14,107 bases of DNA from NCBI GenBank assembly GCA_026770615.1, contig MU631437.1:282665-296771 (forward strand), written 5' to 3'. Source of the DNA: Pavlovales sp. CCMP2436 (taxonomy: Eukaryota > Haptophyta > Pavlovophyceae > Pavlovales). Positions within the stretch are counted from its first letter, which is position 1. Each line of letters opens with the position of its first letter. Below the pieces are notes generated by a model. The model did not search any database and was not told the origin of the DNA. It worked only from the letters and a program-made list of their open reading frames with translations. This document shows, one piece after another, positions 1 through 6,481 of the stretch. The translations under genes and the position numbers were made by a program.

Positions 1-454
1 TGGTTTGGGAGTCGCGTAGGTGTGTCGCGCTTGCAGAAGGTGCTGCATTTTCAGACGACGCGGGGGAGATGCAGTGCAGATCGGTCAGCGCGCCAGTCGA
101 GAGTAGTCGTCGATCGTCGTGTGTCTGAACTGATCAGCGGTGGGGACGGTATCCGTGTGCTCGGGGTGGATCCCTGGATCTGAGTGTTTTTTTCAACGCT
201 CATTTCCAGTGCGATCCTCCCGGGTCGTCCGCACGTTTAACACGAAACTTACACGCACCGCGCATTTACACGTCTGCGCAAATATTCAAAAATTCAGGCT
301 GCGTGATAGACTCGTTTACGACTGCTGGTGGTGTGTGATTCTCTCCGATCGTAATGGTTGCAGTCTCCTCTATTACTTTGCTCTTTTTTTCCATGACAAA
401 TATGGTTCTATTATTACCTTAAGATTTTTATTTCACTTTCGTCACTCACCAATT
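1..454. other. Upstream region without a recognised gene
   Basis: No convincing coding region is seen here. A 106-codon open frame at 140-460 (+) begins at a GTG, is rich in Arg, Phe, Cys and His and has no motif I recognise, so I do not call it. The GC-rich first ~170 bases give way to AT-richer sequence towards 454. The region lies just upstream of the capsid block and could hold viral regulatory DNA or host flank. No terminal inverted repeat shared with the right end of the window was seen by eye. Confidence 0.4.
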
Positions 455-464
455 AAATAAAAAT
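455..464 (+). promoter_or_regulatory. A/T-rich promoter-like element before the penton gene
   Basis: The 10-mer AAATAAAAAT ends 28 bases before the ATG at 493. The identical 10-mer occurs at 1706-1715, also exactly 28 bases before the major capsid ATG at 1744. Same sequence and same spacing before two structural genes suggests a shared TATA-like core promoter or late-promoter motif. Its transcriptional role is inferred. It also contains AATAAA (456-461), so a poly(A)-signal role for a transcript from further left is an alternative. Confidence 0.45.
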
Positions 465-492
465 ATACATGCCTGCTATATCGTCCCATAAA

Positions 493-1266
493 ATGGTGCT
501 TCACCGATTCTACCTTTCGAGCGACTAAGCCGATAAATTCCCACTTGGGGCCGACCGAACAGACAGCGTCGTATTCGATCTTTCGCCGGGTATCAGCCTC
601 TCAGGACGGGAGGCCATGTACGTACGTCTCGAGTCGTGCTCTGTCCCGATTATTCAGCCCAACGTGAACCCATCAAATAATACGTTTGTGCTGCTCCTTG
701 CCGGGGACGCGATGTCGACCGTCGAGATTCCTTCGTCCCAATATACGAGCGGGGGAGCTCTCGCAAGCGCTATCAATTCCACTTCGGCCATGTTGGCCGC
801 GGGTGTGAGCTCGGCATTTGACTCGACGACTAACAAGCTCACATTCGCTCATAGTCAAGGTGGAAACATATCGATTGCTACAAACGAGACCACCACAGCC
901 CATAAAATCATTGGGATGAACAAGAGTTTTAATATCACGATTCCTTCGGGCACCCCGACGACAGCACCGCGCATGATCGACCTAGGTGGAGCCCGTGCCG
1001 TCCTAGTAGCGAGCGAATCGTTCGAATTGGACGTGCAGGACTCGCTAAGTCGCACGGGTGAGAATACCACGAATCTTCTCGCCTCTGTACCCGTAAGTGT
1101 TGCTTATGGCGATATCCAGGTTTTCAAGTCAGACTCGGCTCCGTATATGAACGCACGTAGAAGAACTCTTAGCAGCGTGGTTATCGCCCTCCTGGACGAG
1201 AATCAGCAGCCATATAATACTCAGGGACTCTCGTGGACTGTGGTACTCGATGTCATGATCGACTAA
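493..1266 (+). pseudogene. Penton-like minor capsid protein (single jelly roll), interrupted by one in-frame TAA
   Basis: Probable vertex (penton) capsid protein of a Polinton/adintovirus/PLV-type virus, expected to form pentamers at the capsid five-fold vertices. The frame from ATG 493 to TAA 1264-1266 is 258 codons. After eleven residues it meets TAA at 526-528, then stays open to the end. An ATG at 616 would still give 216 residues but would drop the N-terminal strand region, which reads like the family start (FYLSS just before the stop). Family-like features are alternating beta-strand patterns, NPSNNTF near residue 55, DSTTNKLTF in the middle, and the C-terminal segment RRRTLSSVVIALLDE followed by GLSWTVVLDV. 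It is the first of three + strand virion genes, with the next ATG 52 bases on. The start at 493 is chosen because homologous-looking sequence lies upstream of 616. The fold assignment is by recognition only; the interruption is directly visible. Confidence 0.78.
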
Positions 1267-1318
1267 ACGTTCGGACTGGTTGACGATTAATATCTCGTGC
1301 ATTTGTACACTTAAGCAA

Positions 1319-1663
1319 ATGAACTTTGGATGTCTCGGTAGGAACGTAGCACGGTGGGGTTATAATGCCCTACCAAAACTGCAAAATTTTGGTCGCGCGT
1401 CCGGTAATTTCCTTCACAACGCAGCATCGACAGTCAGCAAAATCGCACAGAACGCGAGGCTCGGACTCAATGCCATCGAGAATAGCGAGCTCGGTAGGAT
1501 CCCTGGAGCTGGGGAGGCCCTGGGCTTCGGACGTGACATTCTAAATGGCCTGTCAGCCGGCGCCCGGGTTGCGGGCCAGGTTGGCAATTTCGCGAGTGGA
1601 GTGGGAGCCAGCAAGGAGCTACGTGGTCTTACGTCTCAATTCGAGCGAATGGCCAACTCTTGA
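1319..1663 (+). CDS. Small Gly/Ala-rich helical virion protein between penton and major capsid genes
   Basis: A 114-residue protein from ATG 1319 to TGA 1661-1663. The frame can be extended to a TTG at 1280, but the ATG is the natural start. It is rich in Gly, Ala, Asn and Leu, with few acidic residues. After a short N-terminus (MNFGCLGRN) it shows amphipathic helix-like stretches such as SKIAQNARLGLNAIE (about residues 44-58) and AGARVAGQVGNFASGVG (about 84-100). It has no signal peptide and no long membrane span. Position, size and composition resemble the small internal or membrane-active virion proteins (adenovirus pVI/pX-like) that viruses of this class can encode beside penton and hexon. 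That role is inferred from context; I see no decisive motif. Unlike its two neighbours it is uninterrupted. Confidence 0.6.
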   Translation: MNFGCLGRNVARWGYNALPKLQNFGRASGNFLHNAASTVSKIAQNARLGLNAIENSELGRIPGAGEALGFGRDILNGLSAGARVAGQVGNFASGVGASKELRGLTSQFERMANS

Positions 1664-1705
1664 CCTTGGTGACGTCATTGACGTCGTTTAACAAAAAAAA
1701 AAACG

Positions 1706-1715
1706 AAATAAAAAT
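1706..1715 (+). promoter_or_regulatory. A/T-rich promoter-like element before the major capsid gene
   Basis: Second exact copy of AAATAAAAAT, again 28 bases before an ATG (1744). It follows an 11-base A run (1692-1703 region) in the 80-base gap after the small helical gene. It includes AATAAA at 1707-1712, 44 bases past the previous stop, so it could also serve as the polyadenylation signal of the upstream gene. The two roles are not exclusive. Confidence 0.45.
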
Positions 1716-1743
1716 CTAGACCCCGTCTACACAGCCAAAGTAG

Positions 1744-2118
1744 ATGGAAGCCATTCCCAGCTATTACCAATATGAGCCGCGCCCGCTCGCTCCACCCGTG
1801 GAAATGGTTAGGCATTACCTGTCATCTAGCTCAGGTAGTGGGCCTGTCTCGGGAGGTGGGAAGCTGACTTTTGATATCCAAGCGGGTCTCCCGGGTCTCC
1901 ACCTCGATGGCTCACAGACCGTGCTGTCTTATACGATTGTGAACGGAAACGCTACCCCTATCGTCCTCGATGGCGGGGCAATTTCTATGATATCTTCAAT
2001 CGACGTGTTCTTCGGATCCCAGCATCTCAGTAGCATTTCAGAGTTCGGCTCGTTATTCTCGATTATCCAGGATTTCACTACGGATCTTGATAGCCTTCGC
2101 TCGAGCGGCACCATGTGA
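1744..2118 (+). CDS. Major capsid protein, N-terminal part (ends at in-frame TGA)
   Basis: First 124 codons of a probable double-jelly-roll major capsid (hexon-like) protein, the main shell protein of adenovirus-like and Polinton-like virions. ATG 1744 is followed by an aromatic and proline-rich start (YYQYEPRPLAPP) and a Ser/Gly linker. A first jelly-roll-like region then has alternating strands: KLTFDIQAG, TVLSYTIVN, ISMISSIDVFFG, followed by ISEFGSLFSIIQDF. The frame stops at TGA 2116-2118. The same frame continues open immediately after it and the next 888 bases complete the protein, so this is half of one gene. As it stands the product would be a non-functional fragment ending partway through the first barrel. 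An A/T-rich element lies 28 bases upstream of the ATG. Confidence 0.8.
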   Translation: MEAIPSYYQYEPRPLAPPVEMVRHYLSSSSGSGPVSGGGKLTFDIQAGLPGLHLDGSQTVLSYTIVNGNATPIVLDGGAISMISSIDVFFGSQHLSSISEFGSLFSIIQDFTTDLDSLRSSGTM

Positions 2119-3006
2119 GGAATCGCTGACTATAATTGCACCAACAACGACCCAGCCGAGATTGTGAAGTCGTACTATTCTCGTGCAGGTGCCACCATCG
2201 CTGCCGGATCTTCACTGACGGTTGCACTCCCTATTATCAATATGCTTGGCACTTTGGCAATGAAGGCCATCCCGCTCAGTGCCCTGAAAGAATCAATACG
2301 CCTGGAAATCAAATTCGCATCGAGTGTTGACTGGGGAACGTACGATAACGCAACGGCTTCAACTTCGGGTGTGACGGTAACGAATGCTAAATTGCACTTG
2401 ACCGAGGTGAGGCTTGACGCTGCAGTAGAGACCGCGATGTACCAGGCACTCGGAGGCGTGGTCACCGTGCCTTGTTTTGACTATTCCCACTTTCGTAGCA
2501 CTGTCAGCGCAAACGCAGGCTTTATTTCGATGCAAATCCCAGTGCGTGTGAGCTCCGCGTGCAACATCTTCGTGAGCTTCAAGGAGAGTGCCGATGCAAA
2601 TCCCCACCTTACGAAAACAGTTACGAAGCGCACTCGCGCAGGCTGCAAGAATTACAGGTTCCGTTTGGGAGCCATGGTGGTACCCCAGTCCGCGATCGAC
2701 ACCACAGGCAGCGCTGCCGAGGCACGTTTCGAGCTATCTAAAGCACTGGGTTCAGGCATCTCAGACTCCTCAGCTCGTTCGTGCGTCAGTTCAGTGGAGT
2801 ACGTCAACAACGGGTTTTGTATCGGACTTGCCCTGCAGGCTTTCCCGCAGAGTGACTCGTTGTCGGACGGTGTGAGCACACAGTTGATGCATGTGGTCTT
2901 CGAAGCCCAGATTGCTGCTGATAATCCGGCCCTGATGGTCGACGTCTGGGTGCAGCACGAGAAGATCTTGGTAGCACAGCAAGGCCTCCTGTCTTACCAG
3001 TCGTAA
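2119..3006 (+). CDS. Major capsid protein, C-terminal part (same frame as 1744-2118)
   Basis: Continuation of the major capsid frame for 295 codons to TAA 3004-3006; with the first part the gene spans 420 codons plus the terminal stop, a normal size for this class. The first in-frame ATG is at 2164, so independent translation would lose the first 15 codons after the stop. Recognisable stretches are GGVVTVPCFDYSHF (about codons 238-251 of the whole gene), the second-barrel strands ISMQIPVRVSSACNIFVSF, then FRLGAMVVPQSAID and SDGVST. The C-terminal tail (VDVWVQHEKILVAQQGLLSY) looks like a conserved end of animal-associated Polinton-type capsid proteins. No further stop or frameshift occurs. The 54 bases after the stop are AT-rich without a canonical AATAAA. 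Identity as a capsid protein rests on recognition of these segments and on context. Confidence 0.82.
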   Translation, partial: GIADYNCTNNDPAEIVKSYYSRAGATIAAGSSLTVALPIINMLGTLAMKAIPLSALKESIRLEIKFASSVDWGTYDNATASTSGVTVTNAKLHLTEVRLDAAVETAMYQALGGVVTVPCFDYSHFRSTVSANAGFISMQIPVRVSSACNIFVSFKESADANPHLTKTVTKRTRAGCKNYRFRLGAMVVPQSAIDTTGSAAEARFELSKALGSGISDSSARSCVSSVEYVNNGFCIGLALQAFPQSDSLSDGVSTQLMHVVFEAQIAADNPALMVDVWVQHEKILVAQQGLLSYQS

Positions 3007-3067
3007 AAACCACTAAAATACTAATAAGATCTTCACTGAATATTATTAAAATCTCAAAAAAAAACAC

Positions 3068-3126
3068 CAAGACCATTCAAGACCTTCCAAGACCCATTCA
3101 AGACTTCCAAGACCCTTCCAAGACCC
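3068..3126. repeat. CAAGACC-type short tandem repeat
   Basis: About six degenerate units of 9-11 bases built on CAAGAC(C)(A/C)TTC follow one another directly 3' of the capsid block, just after an A-rich tract. This is simple-sequence DNA and marks the transition from viral coding sequence to the repeat field. Confidence 0.8.
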
Positions 3127-3154
3127 ATAGCCAAACACCGTCTTTTTGGTAAAT

Positions 3155-3740
3155 GTGCTATGTCTCGTATCCCTCGTAGGGTGTGCTATATCCATGTATC
3201 CAGGGGTGTGCTATTACAGTAACCCCCTGGAAAATCCATGTACTTTTTTCACACGGACCGTACAGGCGCCCAGTCGACCTTCAGTACTCGCCATGGCTCC
3301 AGGTCGATCGCCCCCAGCCCTCTGACGAACTTCATGGCCGCAACTCATGTCTACATCGACCCCTGGCTCGCGCTAACTCGATTTCAAAAAATCAGCTTTT
3401 CCCTAACTCATGTCTACATTGACCTTTGCTCATTTGGTGTTTTTTCAAAGTGGTATAGATCGACGATAAATGGACCGCGGTTGGTCCCCGGTCCTAATGC
3501 CCGCCTCTAGGGTCCTGCCGCACCTCGCTAGGCCTCCGGTTGCCCGAGTTTTGCCCCAGAAGGTCCTATATTGAGCAACCCATGCTGTGCTGTATACTGT
3601 AACCCTAACGGTTATTGTGCTATTCCGGTAACCCGAACGGTTATTGTGCTATTCCGGTAGCCCTCTAACGGTTATTGTGTGCTATTTAGCGTATCCGGCA
3701 GGCAAAAATTAGCAACGTTTACAAATGTGCTATTTAGAAA
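3155..3740. repeat. GTGCTAT...GTAACCC degenerate repeat field
   Basis: The motif GTGCTAT followed after 3-4 bases by GTA(A/G)CCC recurs at 3208-3226, 3617-3634 and 3646-3663. The last two are consecutive ~29-base units that include AACGGTTATT. Isolated GTGCTAT cores occur near 3156, 3183, 3694 and 3725. A second repeat, AACTCATGTCTACAT(C/T)GACC-like, occurs twice at 3342-3361 and 3405-3424 with one mismatch. The same GTGCTAT...CCC motif returns beside the telomere-like repeats at 6031-6112. Short open frames here (3183-3510) are repeat-derived and not called as genes. Confidence 0.7.
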
Positions 3741-3866
3741 TTATTAGTTAATTTAACGTCAAGTGTCACACATACATAAGCTGAAAGTCATATATATACT
3801 CGTGTTTTTACGGTTCGACTTTCTATTTATGACGACTTATAACCGTCGCTCAAATATGATCTTCGC

Positions 3867-4172
3867 CACGAGTTTGCCGAGTGTAAGTCCGCTCATTTAA
3901 GATTTTTGCATGGGAATCCTGCTCGCTCAAATATGACTCCTTTTGGGACTTTTCACGTGCGTGCGCGCAGCGGGGAAGGAGCCCTCAGGGCCCAAGGAGA
4001 ATTATATTCGTGTTTTTTATTTTCCTGTGTAACCTTTATTTCTCTAGATCTATTTTAGTAGTTTATATAAACCCGCACGCACTCGAAAAAGGCCAAAAGG
4101 AGTCATATTTGAGCGAACGGGATTCTCGTCGCGCGATCATATTTGAAGACCTTTACACTCGGCAAACTCGTG
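3867..4172. repeat. Imperfect inverted repeat (80-bp arms, 146-bp spacer)
   Basis: Left arm 3867-3946 pairs with right arm 4093-4172, equal length without needing gaps at the ends. Outer ends (3867-3886 and 4153-4172) are a perfect 20-base inverted match; inner ends (3924-3946 and 4093-4115) are a perfect 23-base match containing CAAATATGACTCCTTTTGG. The middles are diverged. Weaker similarity extends inward (GTGCGTGCG-like) and outward (CGTCGCTC/GATCGCGAC-like). The spacer 3947-4092 is AT-rich with no ORF. Structure fits a foldback or MITE-like element, or a cruciform or replication-type palindrome; no clear target-site duplication was identified. Confidence 0.78.
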
Positions 4173-4238
4173 CGAAAAATCATTTTTGATCGCGACAACG
4201 GCTACGAAGCGCATATGACGACCCACCATTTATCTACC

Positions 4239-4374
4239 TCGATCTTGCTCGGCTCCAAGACGGCCACACCTTACCCACTTCGTCGACATCGGCCACAAGC
4301 ACACACATCGCGTCATCGGCCACAAGGTGCACACCCCGCACACACTCCCAGAGCTCACATCGGCTACGAACGCC
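4239..4374. repeat. CACACATCG/CATCGGC repeat family, copy 1
   Basis: Head of a dispersed repeat rich in CACACATCGCG, CATCGGCCACAAG and CCCCGCACACACTCCCAG. The 70 bases at 4302-4371 recur at 6148-6217 with one mismatch; the 50 bases at 4284-4333 recur perfectly at 6218-6267; and the 41 bases at 4334-4374 recur perfectly at 6441-6481. A diverged copy of its left part (ATCTTGCTCG ... ACCTTACCCA ... GTCGACA) lies at about 5870-5936. His/Thr-rich open frames across it are artefacts of the repeat. Confidence 0.85.
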
Positions 4375-4437
4375 GCAACGGCTACAAGCACACACATCGC
4401 AACAACGGCCACTAGCACACACATCGCACACATCGCG

Positions 4438-5297
4438 ACAACGGCCCCAAGGTGCACACCCCGCACTCATCCCCTGGGCCCCTATATATCTTACTCGATA
4501 TCTTACTCGAAATCTTGCTCGACCCTATAAATCTTGCTCGACCCTATAAATCTGGCTCGACCCCATAAAAATCTAAACAGTCCCGACAAATACAAAACCT
4601 CCTCACAACAACCAAACCTATAACCAACAACAAAACCTAAAACGATAGAAAAACAAAACACACCACAAAACGAGCTGTAAGAACAGCACCGCACCACGAC
4701 ACCACAACGCCTCAGGACAGTTGGCAAAGAGCCCGAGAAAACAAAACCAACAAAGGCCCCAACCGACTAAAAAGCGAAAGCAAGCCAGGCCCCACACCCA
4801 CCCACCCCAAAAAGACCCAGACTCGACCAAACCCTATAACAACAAAGACGACACTAAAAAGCAATCGAGACACACTAAAAAGCTAAACGGACCAAACATA
4901 AAACCAACCAAACCCGACAAAGGGATAGGATCAAACGAGGCACACACGCGCTAAAACGAGAGATAGACAACCGGACCCACCAGCACACTCACAAGCCCTC
5001 AGGACAGACGAAAAATAGCCCGAAGACCAAAACGCAACAAAGGCAGGACGCGACAGAAACACACGGGTAGCGCCTATGGCCAACCTAGAAACTAAAAAGG
5101 TAAAGGATAAGAAAAAGGGGGAGTAAGAGGCAAAACAGGGGAGAGGCATAAGGAAACAAGACAGATATAGAGAATCGAGAAAGATTTATAGGGTCGAGCA
5201 AGATTTATAGGGTCGAGCAAGATTTCGAGTAAGATATCGAGTAAGATATATAGGGGCCCAGGGGATGAGTGCGGGGTGTGCACCTTGGGGCCGTTGT
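4438..5297. repeat. Perfect 116-bp inverted repeat flanking a 628-base spacer
   Basis: Left arm 4438-4553 and right arm 5182-5297 are exact reverse complements over 116 bases. Similarity continues outward: the right arm extends to about 5320, matching 4379-4410 on the left, with a 36-base tandem duplication (about 4411-4446) on the left side only. Each arm contains tandem subunits, a 19-base unit with ATCTTGCTCGACCCTAT (4510-4528, 4529-4547, decayed third copy 4548-4566) and a 12-13-base TATCTTACTCGA unit. Perfect identity argues for recent duplication, gene conversion or functional constraint. A read-through transcript would fold into a long double-stranded stem. Confidence 0.92.
4554..5181. 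other. T-depleted spacer between perfect inverted repeats
   Basis: This stretch is strongly strand-asymmetric. Counting 4561-5160 by eye gives about 41 T in 600 bases (roughly 7%), with A and C dominant in the first half and A and G near the right end. It contains an ungapped imperfect direct repeat, 4710-4757 against 4997-5044 (about 36 of 48 bases identical, starting CCTCAGGACAG). Because stop codons need T, long K/P/Q/N-rich open frames appear on the + strand (for example 4721-4954 from a TTG); these are a compositional artefact and no protein family is recognised. Function unknown. Confidence 0.75.
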
Positions 5298-5320
5298 TGC
5301 GATGTGTGTGCTTGTAGCCG

Positions 5321-5500
5321 CCTGGTAAGGCTTGCTTTTTAGATCTTGGCCTCAACCGAGCGATCTGGAGATCTAGAGATCTGGGTGGCCTGGTATGACT
5401 TGCTTTTTCTTCTTGGCCTCAACCGAGCGATCTGGAGATCTGGAGATCTGGGTGGCCTGGTAGACTTGCTTTTTCTTCTTGGCCTCAACCGAGCAATCTG
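5321..5500. repeat. ~68-bp tandem repeat (2.6 copies) with AGATCT palindromes
   Basis: Units begin CCTGGTA at 5321, 5389 and 5456 (periods 68 and 67) and contain CTTGCTTTTT, CTTGGCCTCAACCGAGC and clusters of GATCTGGAGATCT; the third copy is cut off near 5500. The first 54 bases of unit 1 recur without mismatch at 13325-13378, in the same orientation, next to the polymerase gene start. The tandem array directly abuts the right arm of the 116-bp inverted repeat on its left and the zinc-ribbon ORF on its right. Confidence 0.88.
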
Positions 5501-5503
5501 GGA

Positions 5504-5782
5504 TCATTCGTACGCTGCGTCTAGCAGATCTAAGGCTTCGTTCAACATGATCGTTTTGTCATGGGAAATTCGGTGCCGTATCGATCTTACGCGAGCCTGC
5601 GTCCTGTAGCAGTGCATGCATTTATCGGTTATCGTAATCTCACCTGTCTTACGGAGCCGATGGTTCATCTGATTCGATGTTTTCAGCTCATTGCAGCCAC
5701 TGCAAACGATCGTCGCGGTTGATTCATCGTCTGGTACGACTCCGATGCGGACGCGCGACCTCATCTCGTGCCGGCTGCCCAT
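5504..5782 (-). CDS. Small zinc-ribbon protein (CxxC...CxxC), function unknown
   Basis: A 92-residue - strand frame from ATG 5782-5780 to TGA 5506-5504. It has two CxxC knuckles, C27-x2-C30 and C55-x2-C58, separated by 24 residues, followed by a basic stretch (YRTQARVRSIRHR) and a short acidic helix-like C-terminus (LNEALDLLDAAYE). The spacing and the Lys/Arg-rich surroundings resemble the zinc ribbons in front of HNH/endonuclease VII-type nucleases and in small nucleic-acid-binding viral proteins. No catalytic HNH residues follow, so a nuclease is not supported. A TATATATA run (rc of 5788-5797) lies just before the ATG. It sits alone among repeats; its base composition is less repetitive than its surroundings, which favours a real gene or remnant. 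Moderate doubt remains. Confidence 0.45.
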   Translation of the reverse strand: MGSRHEMRSRVRIGVVPDDESTATIVCSGCNELKTSNQMNHRLRKTGEITITDKCMHCYRTQARVRSIRHRISHDKTIMLNEALDLLDAAYE

Positions 5783-5972
5783 CGCGCTATATATATAACC
5801 ACTCTAGATATTTATCTGCCAGGTCAACGCGGACCCCTTCATCGCTCCATTTTATCGTCCGAGCCCTTAAACGATCTTGCTCGACCCTTTGTCGGCCGTA
5901 CCTTACCCATATCGTCGACAACGGCTACGTGGCACACAACCCATACACCCCCGAAGACCCACACATCACTAA
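5783..5972. other. Intergenic region with a diverged dispersed-repeat copy
   Basis: Begins with a TATATATA tract next to the zinc-ribbon ATG and includes at about 5870-5936 a diverged relative of 4239-4300 (ATCTTGCTCG, ACCTTACCCA and GTCGACAACGGCTAC-like blocks). It ends where the CCCTAA-bearing tandem repeat starts. The + strand open frames here are short and unsupported. Confidence 0.5.
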
Positions 5973-6029
5973 CCCTAGCTCGTAACCCTAACCCTAGCTC
6001 GTAACCCTAACCCTAGCTCGTAACCCTAA
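5973..6029. repeat. Telomere-like 19-bp tandem repeat (3 perfect copies)
   Basis: CCCTAGCTCGTAACCCTAA is repeated at 5973-5991, 5992-6010 and 6011-6029 without mismatch. Each junction creates CCCTAACCCTA, the complement of the TTAGGG-type telomere motif common in animals, interrupted by AGCTCGTAA. It reads as an interstitial or subtelomeric variant array, not a true telomere. Confidence 0.88.
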
Positions 6030-6030
6030 C

Positions 6031-6112
6031 ACGTGCTATACGCTGTAGCCCCAACCCTAACATGTGCTATACGTGTAGCCCCAACCCTAACATGTGCTAT
6101 ACGCTGTAGCCC
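6031..6112. repeat. ~31-bp tandem repeat with GTGCTATACGCTGTAGCCCC and CCCTAAC
   Basis: Units at 6031-6061 (31 bases), 6062-6091 (30 bases, one base lost) and a partial unit 6092-6112. Each combines an imperfect palindrome (GCTATACGCTGTAGC) with CCAACCCTAAC. The GTGCTAT...CCC core matches the field at 3155-3740, tying the two repeat regions together. Confidence 0.85.
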
Positions 6113-6142
6113 ACTTCAACGACACATCGCGACAACGGCCAC

Positions 6143-6267
6143 AAGCGCACACATCGCGTCATCGGCCACAAGGTGCACACCCCGCACACACTCCCAGGGC
6201 TCACATCGGCTACGAACCGACATCGGCCACAAGCACACACATCGCGTCATCGGCCACAAGGTGCACA
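6143..6267. repeat. CACACATCG/CATCGGC repeat family, copies 2 and 3
   Basis: 6148-6217 matches 4302-4371 with one mismatch, and 6218-6267 matches 4284-4333 exactly, so two pieces of the family lie head to tail here in an order different from copy 1. A shorter related stretch (GACACATCGCGACAACGGCCACAAG) precedes it. Open frames across it are repeat artefacts. Confidence 0.85.
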
Positions 6268-6440
6268 GTCGGTGAACCCATGCAAAGTAGGGCTCGATGA
6301 ATACCACTCAGGCAACAACATTGGGAAGAAGGAGTGCTTATGGCTGTGCTTGGCCTCGTGCGCCTCGTGCCGTTGGTGCGCAGTGGGGCTTCTCAAAAAC
6401 AAAACCAATTTCAGGTGGCTGTGTATTTGTTCTTGGCGAT
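6268..6440. other. Non-repetitive segment between repeat copies
   Basis: About 170 bases not seen elsewhere in the window, lying between repeat copies 3 and 4. Short frames cross it on both strands, but none continues the F5/8-like protein in a recognisable way. It contains CCTCGTGCGCCTCGTGCCG, a small internal duplication. No function is proposed. Confidence 0.4.
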
Positions 6441-6481
6441 CCCCGCACACACTCCCAGAGCTCACATCGGCTACGAACGCC
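6441..6481. repeat. CACACATCG/CATCGGC repeat family, copy 4 (fragment)
   Basis: 41 bases identical to 4334-4374, ending exactly where the unique sequence of the F5/8-like gene begins (in gene direction, where that gene ends). The stop codon of that gene (rc of 6471-6473) lies inside this repeat fragment. Confidence 0.88.

Noticed and set aside
140..460. 106-codon + strand open frame
   Set aside because: Starts at GTG, has no recognisable motif, and has an unusual Arg/Phe/Cys/His-heavy composition; it may be a chance frame upstream of the capsid block.
654..1070. Minus-strand open frames inside the penton gene
   Set aside because: Complement shadows of a gene with clear protein-family features on the + strand.
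4143..4530. His/Thr/Ala-rich open frames on both strands
   Set aside because: They follow the CACACATCG repeat and exist in several phases at once, which is typical of repeats and not of a gene.
4721..4954. K/P/Q/N-rich 77-codon + strand frame from a TTG
   Set aside because: Stop codons need T and this segment has almost none, so open frames are expected by chance; no family resemblance.
5973..6112. CRISPR-like array
   Set aside because: Tandem units are directly adjacent with no variable spacers, and the surrounding genes are eukaryotic-virus type.
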